From positions 186,001 through 250,000 of the forward strand of contig NZ_JACHCN010000002.1 of NCBI RefSeq assembly GCF_014205795.1: a stretch of 64,000 nt of DNA, given 5' to 3'. This DNA comes from Rhodanobacter sp. MP7CTX1. GTDB lineage: Bacteria > Pseudomonadota > Gammaproteobacteria > Xanthomonadales > Rhodanobacteraceae. Positions within the stretch are counted from its first letter, which is position 1. The number at the start of each line of letters is the position of its first letter. A program made the translations under genes and the position numbers. Below, one piece after another: positions 46,200 to 55,945 of the stretch. The notes under the pieces were generated by a model. The model searched no databases, was not told where the DNA came from, and worked only from the letters and a program-made list of their open reading frames with translations.

Positions 46200-47531
46200 T
46201 CAGTGTTCCCTATATGGACCCCAGGCAGGCTCCTGCACGTTGCCGCCGGCAAGCGCCAGCCGCTGTCGGACCAAGCCATCGCTGGACACGGAGTAAAGCA
46301 CTCCACGACTACCGTCGGTGGCGGCGTACAACAACATGCTTGCATTAGGCGCAAACGATGCACTGTCGTCGATGGGGCCTTGCGACACGAAACGCACTTG
46401 GCCTCCCAGACTACGGTCCATGATGGCAATACGATACACGTTCCCGTTGCCCTGCACCATCGCGATTTGCTTGCTGTCGTAGCTGATCGACGGTTTGGCG
46501 TTGTACTGACCCTGGAAACTGATTCGCTGCGCGTCACCGCCGCCGGCCGATACCTGGTAGATCTGCGGCTTGCCGGATCGATCGGACGTGAAATAGATGC
46601 TCTGCCCATCCGGCGCCCATACCGGCTCGGTATTGATCGACAGTCCGCCACGGGTGAGCTGGGTTTCGCTATGACCGCTGAGGTCGGTCACGAAAATCTG
46701 CGGGTTGCCCACGAAGGACAGCGAGACCGCCAGCTTGCTGCCGTCCGGCGAGAACGACGGCGCACTGTTGATACCCTTGCTGTGACCTTCGATCAGCTGA
46801 CGCGCACCGGTGGTCAGATCCTGCACATAGATATGCGAGTTGCCGCTCTCAAACGAAACGTAGGCGATCTTCTTGCCATCCGGCGACCACGCCGGCGACA
46901 GCAGCGACTCCTTCGAGCGGGCGACGACCTGCGGGTTGAAGCCGTCCGAATCCGCCACGATCAGCGAATAAGTCGTGTTGTTGCCGAGCCCAACTGCCGT
47001 GATGTAGGCGATGCGGGTCCAGAACGCGCCACGCACACCAGTGATCTTCTGATAGACCATGTCGGCAATCTGATGCGCGACGCCACGTAAGTCCCCTGCT
47101 GGCGCGGTGAACGACTGGGCGAGCAGGCTTTGCTGCTTGTTGACGTCCCACAACTCGAAATCGACCTTCAGCATGCCACCGCCGGCATCACTGACGCGGC
47201 CTACCGTGATGTAGTCCTGCTTGAGCAGACGCCAGGTGGCGAACTTGATGTCCGCTCCCTGCGAGGGGAATTCCACGATGCTGGGCTTGTCCAGAGAACG
47301 GAACTTGCCGGAGCGGTTGAAATCGTTGCGCATCACATCGGCGATGTCGGTCGTCAGCGGCGCACCGCCCTGTTGGGCGAACGGTACCACCACGATCGGC
47401 GTGGCGGTCTTTACGCCACCGACGATGTCGATATTCAATGACTGGGCTGCGAGAGGGCCGGCGAACAGCGCCGCAATGGCCAGCAGGACGAAGGCGAAGC
47501 TTGGGCTTAGTTTGCGCATAGGCTTGATCAT
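46200..47531 (-). CDS. tolB: Tol-Pal translocation protein TolB
   Basis: TolB is the periplasmic beta-propeller that binds Pal and TolA. The 443-residue product has a signal peptide ending LFAGPLAAQ, an N-terminal alpha/beta domain (ATPIVVVPFAQQGG), and propeller blades with the SWSPDGKKIAYVSFESGN-type motif repeated several times. The ATG at 47531 overlaps the tolA stop as ATGA. A second in-frame ATG four codons on is an alternative. Confidence 0.97.
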   Translation of the reverse strand: MIKPMRKLSPSFAFVLLAIAALFAGPLAAQSLNIDIVGGVKTATPIVVVPFAQQGGAPLTTDIADVMRNDFNRSGKFRSLDKPSIVEFPSQGADIKFATWRLLKQDYITVGRVSDAGGGMLKVDFELWDVNKQQSLLAQSFTAPAGDLRGVAHQIADMVYQKITGVRGAFWTRIAYITAVGLGNNTTYSLIVADSDGFNPQVVARSKESLLSPAWSPDGKKIAYVSFESGNSHIYVQDLTTGARQLIEGHSKGINSAPSFSPDGSKLAVSLSFVGNPQIFVTDLSGHSETQLTRGGLSINTEPVWAPDGQSIYFTSDRSGKPQIYQVSAGGGDAQRISFQGQYNAKPSISYDSKQIAMVQGNGNVYRIAIMDRSLGGQVRFVSQGPIDDSASFAPNASMLLYAATDGSRGVLYSVSSDGLVRQRLALAGGNVQEPAWGPYREH

Positions 47532-48472
47532 TGCGGTCTGAATGTGAAGGTTAGGTTGCGCTTGAACACACTCTCAAAGCCTTTGTAGGGCAAAGTCTTG
47601 GTTCGCAGCACTGCATTTTCGACCGAACGCCGACCGGCGTCGTCGTAGGGGCAACTAGGGTCAACCGTAGCGCTCATCACGTCGCCACCGGGTGACTGCA
47701 CGATATTAACCGCGCACGGCGTGCTGGGCATGTTATCCGGACGCAACCAGTTCGGCGTGACCGCATTCTGAATTGCCGCCGCATATTCACTGCTGAGGTC
47801 ACTGTTCTGGCTGTTGTTGCCGGTTTGAAGCTGATCGGCCTTGGCCACGTCGGGCTGGCTCTGATCCTTGGCATTTGCCAGATCTTCCAGCTGCTGCTTG
47901 GCCTGCTTGGCTTTGCTGTCGGCCTTCTGGGTCTGTGCCGCTGCCTCATCCATCTTGGCCAGCATCTGGTCGATCTGCTTCTGCTTCTCTTGTTTCTGTT
48001 TGGCCGCCTGCGCGTCCAGATCGGCCTGACGCTGGCGCTCTTTCTCTTCCTGCAGCTTCTTGGCGTCGTCGGCCTTCTGCATCGCATCCTCGACCACACG
48101 CTCCTGATCCACGACGTCGGGATGCACGGGCGGCGGCGGCAGCGTCTGCACCTGCGGCTTTTCCGGTGGCGGCGGTGTAGGCGGCGTCACGGCCGGCGGA
48201 GGCGGTACGGTATTGGGAATTGGCTTGGTCTTGACCGACTTCGGCGGCGGGCTACCGGTGGGGCCAATCAGTACGGCCTGGATGATCGGACCCTGCAGTT
48301 GCAAAGGCGCGGAACACCGGATCGGGTTCATCCACGCCGGCAGGCCCAGCGCGTTGAAGAAAGTCTCGTAGCTCGAACACGGCAGGATCGCGAGGAACAG
48401 AAACCCCACGATGCCGACGTGCAGGATGGCGGAAAGAACGACCGCCTTCGGCGTCGCCTTACTTTCGTCCAT
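47528..48472 (-). CDS. tolA: Tol-Pal inner-membrane protein TolA
   Basis: TolA spans the periplasm and contacts TolQR and TolB/Pal. The 314-residue product has a single membrane helix (about 10-31) with the conserved S14-x3-H18 pair. A proline-rich stretch (PPPPAVTPPTPPPPEKP) and a long charged helix rich in K, Q and A (about 115-210) follow, then a C-terminal TolA domain with two cysteines (STPCAVNIVQ, DPSCPYDD). The ATG at 48472 lies 13 bases inside tolR. The frame is open to 48505, but those codons overlap tolR further. Confidence 0.93.
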   Translation of the reverse strand: MDESKATPKAVVLSAILHVGIVGFLFLAILPCSSYETFFNALGLPAWMNPIRCSAPLQLQGPIIQAVLIGPTGSPPPKSVKTKPIPNTVPPPPAVTPPTPPPPEKPQVQTLPPPPVHPDVVDQERVVEDAMQKADDAKKLQEEKERQRQADLDAQAAKQKQEKQKQIDQMLAKMDEAAAQTQKADSKAKQAKQQLEDLANAKDQSQPDVAKADQLQTGNNSQNSDLSSEYAAAIQNAVTPNWLRPDNMPSTPCAVNIVQSPGGDVMSATVDPSCPYDDAGRRSVENAVLRTKTLPYKGFESVFKRNLTFTFRPQ

Positions 48473-48923
48473 CGGATGCGCTCTTGCCCTGGCTCTGCGG
48501 CTCACCCGGCTGTCCCATCAGGCCCACCTTGGCGACGCCGGCCTGCTGCAGGTCGGCCAGAACCTTGAACACACCGCCATAGGCACCGCGCTCGTCACCA
48601 CCGACCAGCACGTTGACTTCAGGATTTGCGGCCACGAAGGCGCCCACCTTGACCTTGAGGGAATTCTCGTCAACCAGTTCCTTCTTCTCGCCGCTCAGGG
48701 TCAGATACAGCTGACCATCCTGCAGCACCGATACCAGCACCGGATCTTTCTTCTGCTGCATCGACTTGGCGTTCGCCTGTGGCAGTTGCACATCGACGCT
48801 GGAGTTCATCATCGGCGTGGTGACCATGAAGATGATCAGCAACACCAGCATCACGTCGATGTATGGCACGACGTTGATTTCGGATTTCAGCTTGTAGCGC
48901 TTCTGGCGCCGGGGAGTTGCCAT
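48459..48923 (-). CDS. tolR: Tol-Pal proton channel component TolR
   Basis: TolR forms the proton-conducting stator with TolQ. The 154-residue product starts at the ATG at 48923 with GGAG upstream. SEINVVPYIDVMLVLLIIFMV contains the key aspartate D23 at the start of the single membrane helix, and the periplasmic domain follows. It begins 14 bases after tolQ ends. Confidence 0.96.
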   Translation of the reverse strand: MATPRRQKRYKLKSEINVVPYIDVMLVLLIIFMVTTPMMNSSVDVQLPQANAKSMQQKKDPVLVSVLQDGQLYLTLSGEKKELVDENSLKVKVGAFVAANPEVNVLVGGDERGAYGGVFKVLADLQQAGVAKVGLMGQPGEPQSQGKSASDGRK

Positions 48924-48937
48924 GATTGCTGCTCCGC

Positions 48938-49624
48938 TCAAGCCACGTCGTCGGTCTGGATCTGCCGCTGCAGCACGGAGGAGAACTCTTCCTGGAAGAC
49001 GTCATAGCGCGAAGCGATGCGTTCGACCTTGGTGGCGTAGCGGTTGTACGCCCACTGCGCCGGAATCGCCGCGAACAGACCCATTGCCGTAGCGATCAGT
49101 GCCTCGGAAATGTGTGGAGCAACCACCGCGATGGTCACGTCCTTCATCTCGCCCAGGCCCTGGAACGCACCCATGATGCCCCACACCGTGCCGAACAGGC
49201 CCACGTAGGGGCTGATCGAACCGACGTTGGCCAGGAACTCCAGGTTGCGCTCGAGCAAGCCGATTTCACGGGTGCCGGCGACCTGCATGGCGCGCTCGGA
49301 ACTCTCCATCACGCTACGCACGTCATGCGTCTTGCGCTGACGCTGGCGGGCGAATTCGCGAAAGCCCGATTCGAAGATGTTCTCGATTCCGCCATTCTCG
49401 GCACCGCGATTGCTGACCTCGCGGAACAGCTGCGCCAGGTCGCCGCCGGACCAGAAGCGCTCCTCGAATGCTTCGGCATTCTGCATCGCTGCCTTGGTCT
49501 GCGAATACTTGCGGATGATGATCACCCACGACAAGAACGAGAACACCAGCAGCACGGCCAGCACCAGCTGTACGGGCAAGCTCGAATCCGCGATCAGCGA
49601 GAAAATGTTCAGTCCACCGTTCAT
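48938..49624 (-). CDS. tolQ: Tol-Pal proton channel component TolQ
   Basis: TolQ is the multi-span partner of TolR, related to ExbB and MotA. The 228-residue product has a first helix near 17-37, a cytoplasmic loop, and two helices in VGLFGTVWGIMGAFQGLG and ISEALIATAMGLFAAIPAQWAYN. GGAGAA precedes the ATG at 49624. ybgC lies 76 bases upstream on the same strand, as in E. coli. Confidence 0.97.
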   Translation of the reverse strand: MNGGLNIFSLIADSSLPVQLVLAVLLVFSFLSWVIIIRKYSQTKAAMQNAEAFEERFWSGGDLAQLFREVSNRGAENGGIENIFESGFREFARQRQRKTHDVRSVMESSERAMQVAGTREIGLLERNLEFLANVGSISPYVGLFGTVWGIMGAFQGLGEMKDVTIAVVAPHISEALIATAMGLFAAIPAQWAYNRYATKVERIASRYDVFQEEFSSVLQRQIQTDDVA

Positions 49625-49700
49625 TGTTTGAAGGTTCTCCGCCAGTCGGCTTGGTTGTCCTGGAACAAGTCGTCTTGAACCAGGTTGTCGTGGAAGGTTG

Positions 49701-50120
49701 TCAGCAGGCAGGTGCCGGTATCAGGTCGGTCGGAATCGGTGCCGCACGCATGCGCTGGATATCCACGCAGGCCACCCGGACCTTGGCGCGGATCACGCTG
49801 CTGCCGTCGGCCCGCTTGATCGTCTGGCTGAACAGGATACTGGCTGCGCGCCGTTCTTTGACTTCGACCGTTACCAGCAGTTCATCATCCAGCAGGGCAG
49901 ACTTGAGGAAATCGATCTGCATTTCGCGCACCAGGAACGCCAGCCCGGTGGTTTGCTTGAGTGCGGACTGGTCGATACCGAGCCCGCGTAACCACTCGCT
50001 GCGGGCGCGTTCCATGAAACGCAGGTAGCTGGCGTGATAGACCACGCCACCGGCGTCGGTATCCTCCCAGTACACCCGCACCGGCCAGCTGAAGGGCTGA
50101 TCTTGCGCGGGCTCAGTCAT
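49701..50120 (-). CDS. ybgC: acyl-CoA thioesterase YbgC
   Basis: YbgC is a hotdog-fold thioesterase linked to the Tol system. The 139-residue product has [25 protein letters not shown], with the catalytic aspartate and the HxxYxxF/MERAR pattern of the 4HBT subfamily. Three ATGs (50135, 50129, 50120) are in frame and none has a clear ribosome binding site. I chose 50120, which lies inside the ruvB 3' end and fits translational coupling. Confidence 0.92.
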   Translation of the reverse strand: MTEPAQDQPFSWPVRVYWEDTDAGGVVYHASYLRFMERARSEWLRGLGIDQSALKQTTGLAFLVREMQIDFLKSALLDDELLVTVEVKERRAASILFSQTIKRADGSSVIRAKVRVACVDIQRMRAAPIPTDLIPAPAC

Positions 50121-51162
50121 GGCCGACATCGACATTGAACAGATCGGCCGGCTGCGCCTGGCGCGGCGGCGGGGTCAGCCCCAGGTGGCGCCAGCCTTTG
50201 GCGCTGACCATGCGGCCACGCGCGGTGCGGATCAGATAGCCCTGCTGGATCAGATAGGGTTCGACCACGTCTTCCAGCGTGCCGCGATCCTCGCTGAGCG
50301 CGGCAGCCAACGATTCAACCCCGACCGGCCCACCGTCAAAATTCTCGATGATCAGGCTGAGCAGGCGACGATCCAGTTCGTCAAAACCCTCCGGATCGAT
50401 CTTCAGCATGTCCAGCGCCGCCTGCGCCGCGGCCAGCGTGATCTCGCCGCCAGCGCGCACCTCGGCGTAATCGCGCACGCGACGCAGCAGCCGATTGGCG
50501 ATGCGCGGGGTGCCACGCGAACGACGGGCGATCTCCTGTGCCCCTTCGGTCGCGCACGCAATGCCCAGGATGCGTGCGGCACGCCGCACGATTGCCGTGA
50601 GCTCATCGGACGTATAGAACTCCAATCGCTGCACGATGCCGAAGCGGTCGCGCAACGGCGCGGTGAGCATGCCGGCGCGCGTGGTCGCACCAATCAGCGT
50701 AAACGGTGGCAGATCCAGCTTGATCGAGCGCGCGGCGGGGCCTTCGCCGATCATGATGTCGATCTGGAAGTCTTCCATCGCCGGATACAGCACTTCCTCG
50801 ACCACCGGTGACAACCGATGGATCTCGTCGACGAACAGCACGTCGTTCGGTTCGAGGTTGGTCAGCAGCGCGGCCAGATCGCCAGCGCGCTCCAGCACCG
50901 GGCCGGAGGTCGAACGAAGGTTGACCCCCAGTTCGTTCGCAATGACATGACTGAGCGTGGTCTTGCCCAGGCCGGGCGGCCCGAAGATCAAGACATGATC
51001 CAGCGCGCCGCCACGCTTCCTGGCCGCCTCGATGTAAATCGACAGTTGTTCCCGCACAGCTTGCTGGCCGAGATATTCGGCGAACCGCCGGGGACGAATC
51101 GTGGCTTCCAGCGCCTCGTCGTCGAGCTGGGCGGCCGCCGTGATGATGCGGGTATCGGTCAT
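50113..51162 (-). CDS. ruvB: Holliday junction branch migration ATPase RuvB
   Basis: RuvB drives branch migration with RuvA. The 349-residue AAA+ protein has Walker [11 protein letters not shown] (61-70), Walker B with DEIH (112-115), sensor 1 in [10 protein letters not shown], and the C-terminal winged-helix domain. The usual ruvAB neighbourhood is interrupted here by kup, which lies between ruvA and ruvB. Its stop overlaps the start of ybgC. Confidence 0.98.
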   Translation of the reverse strand: MTDTRIITAAAQLDDEALEATIRPRRFAEYLGQQAVREQLSIYIEAARKRGGALDHVLIFGPPGLGKTTLSHVIANELGVNLRSTSGPVLERAGDLAALLTNLEPNDVLFVDEIHRLSPVVEEVLYPAMEDFQIDIMIGEGPAARSIKLDLPPFTLIGATTRAGMLTAPLRDRFGIVQRLEFYTSDELTAIVRRAARILGIACATEGAQEIARRSRGTPRIANRLLRRVRDYAEVRAGGEITLAAAQAALDMLKIDPEGFDELDRRLLSLIIENFDGGPVGVESLAAALSEDRGTLEDVVEPYLIQQGYLIRTARGRMVSAKGWRHLGLTPPPRQAQPADLFNVDVGHD

Positions 51163-51211
51163 GTTCGTATTATGGCTTAAGGCGAAGAGCTGGGGGTCGA
51201 GAGACGAGAGG

Positions 51212-51258
51212 CGAGTAGCGAGGGCGAAAAGCGAAACATGCGGCGCCCTCGCTACTCG
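51212..51258. repeat. GAG-rich inverted repeat, family C, copy 2
   Basis: CGAGTAGCGAGGGCG (51212-51226) and its exact reverse complement (51244-51258) form 15-bp arms between ruvB and kup. The flanks from 51190 to 51285 carry further CGAG/CTCG units. The core is shared with the repeat at 31521-31612. Confidence 0.85.
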
Positions 51259-51289
51259 TCCCTCGCTCCTACTCTCTCCCCCGCTCGCC

Positions 51290-53191
51290 TCAAATCTCGA
51301 TCTGTGCTCCCAGCTCGATCAGGCGGTTGCCGGGAATCTGGAAGAACGCGGTGGCCGGCAAGGCGTTGCGCGCCATGAACGCGAACAGCTTGTCACGCCA
51401 CAGCACCATGCCGGGACGACCCTTGTCGGCGACGATGTTTTCGCGCGACAGGAAGAACGTGGTGTCCATCATGTCGAACGGCAGCCCGGCGTTCGAGCAC
51501 TTCGAAAGCGCGAGAGGGATGTTCGGATCCTCGGCAAAGCCGAAGCGCAGCGACAGCCGGTAGAACTCGTCGCCCAGCGGCACGATGAGAATGCGTTCGT
51601 CGGCATCGGCCGCCGGCGTCTCCAGGATCTCCGCCGTCAACAGCACGTTGCGCTCATGCAGCACTTTGTTGTGCTTGAGGTTATGCAGCAGCGCATGTGG
51701 CACGGCATTCTGGTTCGCGGTCAGGAACACCGCGGTGCCGGGAACCCGAAGCGGCGGATGCTCGGCAATGTTCTCGATGAACGGCTCCAGCGCCAGGCCG
51801 CCCTGCTTGATCTCGCGCACCACCAGCTCACGGCCACGACGCCAGGTCGTCATCAGCACGAACACGCCCAGACCAAGCACCAGCGGGAACCAGCCGCCGT
51901 ACTCGACCTTGATCAGGTTGGCGCCCAGGAATGACAGGTCGATGGTCAGGAACAGCACGCCCGCTGCCACCACGGCGACCCGGCTCCAGTGCCACTGATA
52001 ACGCGCCACGACCAGCGCGAGCATGGTCGTGATGGTCATGGTACCGGTCACCGCAATGCCGTACGCCGCGCTCAGGCTGTCGGAGCTGCGGAACCCAAAC
52101 ACCGCCACCAGCACCATCACCAGCAGAAAGCTGTTGACCCACGGCACGAAAATCTGCCCGGACATTTCGCGTGAGGTGTGCACCACCTGCATGCGCATCG
52201 AGTAACCCAGCGACATCGCCTCCCGGGTCATCGAGAACGCGCCGGAAATCACCGCCTGCGACGCGATCACTGTGGCCAGGGTCGCCAAAGCGATCATCGG
52301 ATACAGCAGGACCGACGGCACCATCTTGAAGAACGGATTGTCGGCCGCCTCGGGATGCGCAAGCAGCAAGGCACCCTGACCGAAATAGTTGAGCACGAGT
52401 GCCGGCAACACGAAGCTGAACCATGCAAAGCGAATCGGCCGCTTGCCGAAATGCCCCATGTCCGCATAAAGCGCCTCCGCTCCAGTGAGCGCCAGCACCA
52501 CGCCACCGAGCGCGATAAACGCCTGTATCCCATGGGTGAAAAAGAAGTGCACGCCATGCATGGGATTGAGCGCGCGCAACACCTGCGGATTCTGCAGGAT
52601 CATATGCACGCCAAGCAGCGCGATCGTGACGAACCAGACCATCATCACCGGCCCGAATACGCTGCCCACTTTTGCCGTGCCGTGACGTTGCAAGGCGAAC
52701 AGGAAAAACAGGATCACGGCGGTCACCGGCACCACCCAATGTGCGAGACCGGGAGCCGCGACCTTCACGCCTTCCACAGCCGACAGCACGGAAATCGCCG
52801 GCGTGATAACGCCATCGCCATAGAACAGCGACGCGCCGAAGATGCCGAGGATGGCCAGCACCCAACGCAGCTTCGGCTTCTCGCGCACGCTGCGCTGCGC
52901 CAGGGCCATCAAGGCCATGATGCCGCCCTCGCCCTTGTTGTCGGCGCGCATGATGAACACCACGTACTTCAGCGACACCACCAGGATCTGTGCCCAGAAG
53001 ATCAGCGAGAGCACGCCATAGATGCTTTCGGGCGTGGGCCGCATGCCATCGTGACTGAGCGTCGTTTGCAGGGTGTATAGCGGGCTGGTGCCGATGTCGC
53101 CGTAGACCACGCCAATGGCGCCTACCGCCAGCGCCGCAAGGCGACGTCGGGCGTCAGTGTCGCCGGTGCCGTGCGTGGTTTCGTGATTCAC
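51290..53191 (-). CDS. kup: low-affinity potassium uptake transporter Kup
   Basis: Kup imports potassium with protons. The 633-residue product has about twelve helices, starting with the family signature [19 protein letters not shown] near residue 30. [19 protein letters not shown] and a soluble C-terminal domain follow. The start is GTG at 53191 with GGAGG 9 bases upstream, overlapping the ruvA 3' end. It lies between ruvA and ruvB, all on the minus strand, so it may share their transcript. Confidence 0.95.
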   Translation of the reverse strand: MNHETTHGTGDTDARRRLAALAVGAIGVVYGDIGTSPLYTLQTTLSHDGMRPTPESIYGVLSLIFWAQILVVSLKYVVFIMRADNKGEGGIMALMALAQRSVREKPKLRWVLAILGIFGASLFYGDGVITPAISVLSAVEGVKVAAPGLAHWVVPVTAVILFFLFALQRHGTAKVGSVFGPVMMVWFVTIALLGVHMILQNPQVLRALNPMHGVHFFFTHGIQAFIALGGVVLALTGAEALYADMGHFGKRPIRFAWFSFVLPALVLNYFGQGALLLAHPEAADNPFFKMVPSVLLYPMIALATLATVIASQAVISGAFSMTREAMSLGYSMRMQVVHTSREMSGQIFVPWVNSFLLVMVLVAVFGFRSSDSLSAAYGIAVTGTMTITTMLALVVARYQWHWSRVAVVAAGVLFLTIDLSFLGANLIKVEYGGWFPLVLGLGVFVLMTTWRRGRELVVREIKQGGLALEPFIENIAEHPPLRVPGTAVFLTANQNAVPHALLHNLKHNKVLHERNVLLTAEILETPAADADERILIVPLGDEFYRLSLRFGFAEDPNIPLALSKCSNAGLPFDMMDTTFFLSRENIVADKGRPGMVLWRDKLFAFMARNALPATAFFQIPGNRLIELGAQIEI

Positions 53192-53195
53192 GGAT

Positions 53196-53792
53196 TCAAC
53201 CTCCGAGTGCGGCGCGCAGCGCCTTGCGAATGATGGTTTCGGCGCTGTCGCCGGCGGCGGCAACCTTTTGCACCAGACGCGTTACTTCGACCGGTTTGTA
53301 CCCAAGCTGTTGCAGCGCCACCGTGGCCTCGCCCGCCGGATCGAGCGGTGCTCCGGGGCTCGCCGATGTGCCCGGCAGAGTCACTCCAATGCCGTCCACG
53401 CGATCGCGCAATTCCACAATGATACGTTCGGCGGTCTTCTTGCCGATGCCGGGAATCTTGGTCAGCGCGACCACGTCACCGGCATGTACCAGACGCGAAA
53501 AATCATTGACGGAAGCACCGGACAGCACGGCCAGCGCGATCTTCGCGCCGATCCCGCTGACCTTCAGCAGGTTGCGGAACAGCGCGCGCTCGGCTTCATG
53601 CAAAAAGCCGTACAGCGACACGCCGTCTTCCTTCACCGCATGATGGGTGAGCAGGATCACTTCCTTGCCGATCCCCGGCAGGTCGTAGATCGTCGACATC
53701 GGCGCTTCCAGCTCATAGCCGACACCAGCAACTTCGACCAGCAGCCAGGGTGGCTGCCGGGAGATCAGGGTGCCGCGCAGACGACCGATCAT
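53196..53792 (-). CDS. ruvA: Holliday junction branch migration protein RuvA
   Basis: RuvA binds the four-way junction and loads RuvB. The 198-residue product starts [28 protein letters not shown]. Helix-hairpin-helix motifs follow in [18 protein letters not shown] and [21 protein letters not shown], and domain III ends in KALRAALGG. The ATG at 53792 overlaps the ruvC stop as ATGA. Confidence 0.98.
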   Translation of the reverse strand: MIGRLRGTLISRQPPWLLVEVAGVGYELEAPMSTIYDLPGIGKEVILLTHHAVKEDGVSLYGFLHEAERALFRNLLKVSGIGAKIALAVLSGASVNDFSRLVHAGDVVALTKIPGIGKKTAERIIVELRDRVDGIGVTLPGTSASPGAPLDPAGEATVALQQLGYKPVEVTRLVQKVAAAGDSAETIIRKALRAALGG

Positions 53793-54310
53793 CGGCCTCG
53801 CCTCCAGGCAGTTCGCGGTATGCCCACGCGAGCCAGGCTGGCGCGTGTATGCGCATGCGTCACCGCGATCGCCAGTGCGTCGGCGGCATCGGCCTGAAGT
53901 GGACCCTTGAGGCCGAGCAGGATGCCGATCATGTGCTGTACCTGGGTCTTGTCGCTGCGGCCGCTACCTACCACGGCCTGCTTTACTTCGGTTGCTGCGT
54001 ATTCGTGCACCACGATCCCCCGACTGACTACCGCACAGATCGCGGCGCCGCGCGCCTGCCCCAGTTTCAGCGCCGAATCGGGATTGCGCGCCATGAACAC
54101 GCGCTCGATCCCGCATTCCACCGGCTGATGGGCGGCGATGATGTCACAGAGTTCTTCAAAAATGCGTTTCAGACGCAACGGAAAGGTAGCCTCCGAGGCC
54201 ACTGCCAACGCGCCATGAAAGACGTGGGTGAGCTTGCCTGACGCGTCCACGTCGATGATGCCCACGCCGGTCCGCTGGCTGCCCGGGTCGATGCCGATAA
54301 TTCGGGTCAT
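53789..54310 (-). CDS. ruvC: crossover junction endodeoxyribonuclease RuvC
   Basis: RuvC cleaves Holliday junctions. The 173-residue product has the RNase H-like fold with its first acidic residue in [14 protein letters not shown] and a further acidic residue in [23 protein letters not shown]. The C-terminal pair sits in [16 protein letters not shown] hairpin without T-run lies in the 62-base gap after yebC. Confidence 0.97.
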   Translation of the reverse strand: MTRIIGIDPGSQRTGVGIIDVDASGKLTHVFHGALAVASEATFPLRLKRIFEELCDIIAAHQPVECGIERVFMARNPDSALKLGQARGAAICAVVSRGIVVHEYAATEVKQAVVGSGRSDKTQVQHMIGILLGLKGPLQADAADALAIAVTHAHTRASLARVGIPRTAWRRGR

Positions 54311-54346
54311 GGAGACAGGCGACAGGTCATGGGAAGCCGTATGCGG

Positions 54347-54364
54347 CGGCGGGCGAACCCGCCG
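54347..54364. repeat. hairpin between yebC and ruvC
   Basis: CGGCGGG (54347-54353) pairs with CCCGCCG (54358-54364); on the minus strand the loop is TTCG. There is no T-run, so it is a stable mRNA hairpin rather than an evident terminator. Confidence 0.5.
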
Positions 54365-54372
54365 AACCGAAC

Positions 54373-55107
54373 CTACGGTTGGGCCTCAGCTGGCAGCACG
54401 GCGTTGTGATAGATCTCATGCACGTCGTCGAGCTCTTCCAGCCAGTCGATCAGATCGAGCAGCGTCTCCTGTGCCTCGGCGGGAATCGCCACGCGATTGG
54501 CAGGGCGCATCACCACCTCGGCGCGCAACGGCTTGAGGCCGGCGGCAGCCAGCGCCTTCTGCACGGTTTCAAAGCTGTCCGGCGCGCACAGCACACTGCT
54601 CTCGCCGCCCTCGTTCACTACGTCGTCGGCACCGGCATCCAGCGCGGCTTCGAGGATCTTCTCCTCTTGCCCGGCATCGCCAGCCGTGGCGAACACCAGC
54701 TCGCCGCAGCGGTGAAACTGAAACGCCACCGAACCACTGGTACCCAGGTTGCCGCCGTGCTTGGTCAACGCGTGGCGCACATCGGCAACCGTGCGGACCG
54801 GATTGTCGGTGACGCAATCGATGATCAGCGCGATGCCGGCCGGACCATAGCCTTCGTAGCGAAGTTCCTGCATATCGGCGCCGCCATCGGCACCGGAGCC
54901 ACGCTTGATGGCGCGCTCGATGGTGTCCCTGGTCATGTTCGCCGAGAGCGCCTTGTCCACTGCCGCGCGCAACCGCGAATTGCTGGCCGGATCGGCCACC
55001 CCGGCGCGCGTCGCCACGGTGATCTCGCGGATCAGTTTGGTGAATACCTTGGCGCGCTTGGCGTCTTCGGCATTCTTGCGACCTTCGATGGACGGCCCTC
55101 TACCCAT
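54373..55107 (-). CDS. yebC: YebC/PmpR family protein
   Basis: YebC-family proteins act as transcription regulators and, as shown more recently for some members, in easing ribosome stalling. The 244-residue product has the three-domain layout, with [20 protein letters not shown] near the N-terminus and [21 protein letters not shown] in the middle. Its place before ruvC is standard in gammaproteobacteria. Confidence 0.95.
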   Translation of the reverse strand: MGRGPSIEGRKNAEDAKRAKVFTKLIREITVATRAGVADPASNSRLRAAVDKALSANMTRDTIERAIKRGSGADGGADMQELRYEGYGPAGIALIIDCVTDNPVRTVADVRHALTKHGGNLGTSGSVAFQFHRCGELVFATAGDAGQEEKILEAALDAGADDVVNEGGESSVLCAPDSFETVQKALAAAGLKPLRAEVVMRPANRVAIPAEAQETLLDLIDWLEELDDVHEIYHNAVLPAEAQP

Positions 55108-55210
55108 GACAATGCCTGCAGTGAATCAGGTTGATAAGCCGGCAATTTTACCTGATTTCGACTCGCGTGCCGGTCGCGTCGAACAGCCGGGTTGTAGCAG
55201 TAGCCCTGTG

Positions 55211-55843
55211 CTAGGCGTGGGTGAATTGTCCGCTGCGCAGGAATTGCCCCACCTGTCGCGCCACATCGACCGAAAACAGCAGTCCGGTGTGGTTGGCCTC
55301 GACCACGCAATGATCGGCCAGCCCCGGTAGCCGGGTCTCGTCCACCGCCACGGTACCGTCATGTTGGCCCTCGAAATGGCCCAGCACGGCGCCCAGGCCC
55401 AACGGCATGCAGCCGGCGATCATGCCTACCTCGCGCGGCCCGTCCCAGCGTTCAAACCCTTGCTGCAGCAGCTCACGATTGTGACCCAGCAAGACCTCAC
55501 CGCCGCGACCCCAGCCGGCAAAACCGCGCGCCGCGGCGCTGCCCTTCACTGGTGAACCGAGGCAGACGATGCGCCCCTGCGGCAATTCGCGCGCTTCGAG
55601 ACAGGCGCGCAACGCCAGCAATCCTCCAAGGCTGTGGCCAACCAGATGCACCGCGTCGGCTTCCGCTGCCAGCTCATCCATGCGCGCCTGCAGCCGATCC
55701 AGGATGCGTTGCTGGGTGGCCGCCACGCTCAGGTAGTCGAAGCGATGCACGCGAAAGCCGTCTTCTATCAGACGCCGATGCAACATGGCCAGCGCGAAAC
55801 CGCGCATCCACAGGCCGTGCAGCAGGATCACATGATCGGACAT
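55211..55843 (-). CDS. alpha/beta hydrolase, lipase-like
   Basis: The 210-residue product is a compact alpha/beta hydrolase. It starts HVILLHGLWMRG (oxyanion segment) and has the nucleophile in VGHSLGG near residue 70. LGSPVKGSAAARG follows, with the likely acid in GQHDGTVAVDE near 165 and the histidine in EANHTGLLFS. This pattern resembles small bacterial esterases of the triacylglycerol lipase-like group. No signal peptide is visible, so it is likely cytoplasmic. It lies between yebC and aspS without overlap; its substrate is unknown. Confidence 0.85.
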   Translation of the reverse strand: MSDHVILLHGLWMRGFALAMLHRRLIEDGFRVHRFDYLSVAATQQRILDRLQARMDELAAEADAVHLVGHSLGGLLALRACLEARELPQGRIVCLGSPVKGSAAARGFAGWGRGGEVLLGHNRELLQQGFERWDGPREVGMIAGCMPLGLGAVLGHFEGQHDGTVAVDETRLPGLADHCVVEANHTGLLFSVDVARQVGQFLRSGQFTHA

Positions 55844-55909
55844 GATGCCAATGAGACCTGAGGCGAAGTGGAGGAAACGGCAAGACTCCCGCGAGCAACA
55901 ACGTTCAAC

Positions 55910-55934
55910 TTGACCAGGGCCGAGACCCGGTCAA
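55910..55934. repeat. imperfect hairpin after aspS
   Basis: TTGACC-A-GGG pairs with CCC-GGTCAA with one bulge, 12 bases past the aspS stop on the minus strand. No T-run follows. Confidence 0.3.
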
Positions 55935-55945
55935 CCCACCTGCTG

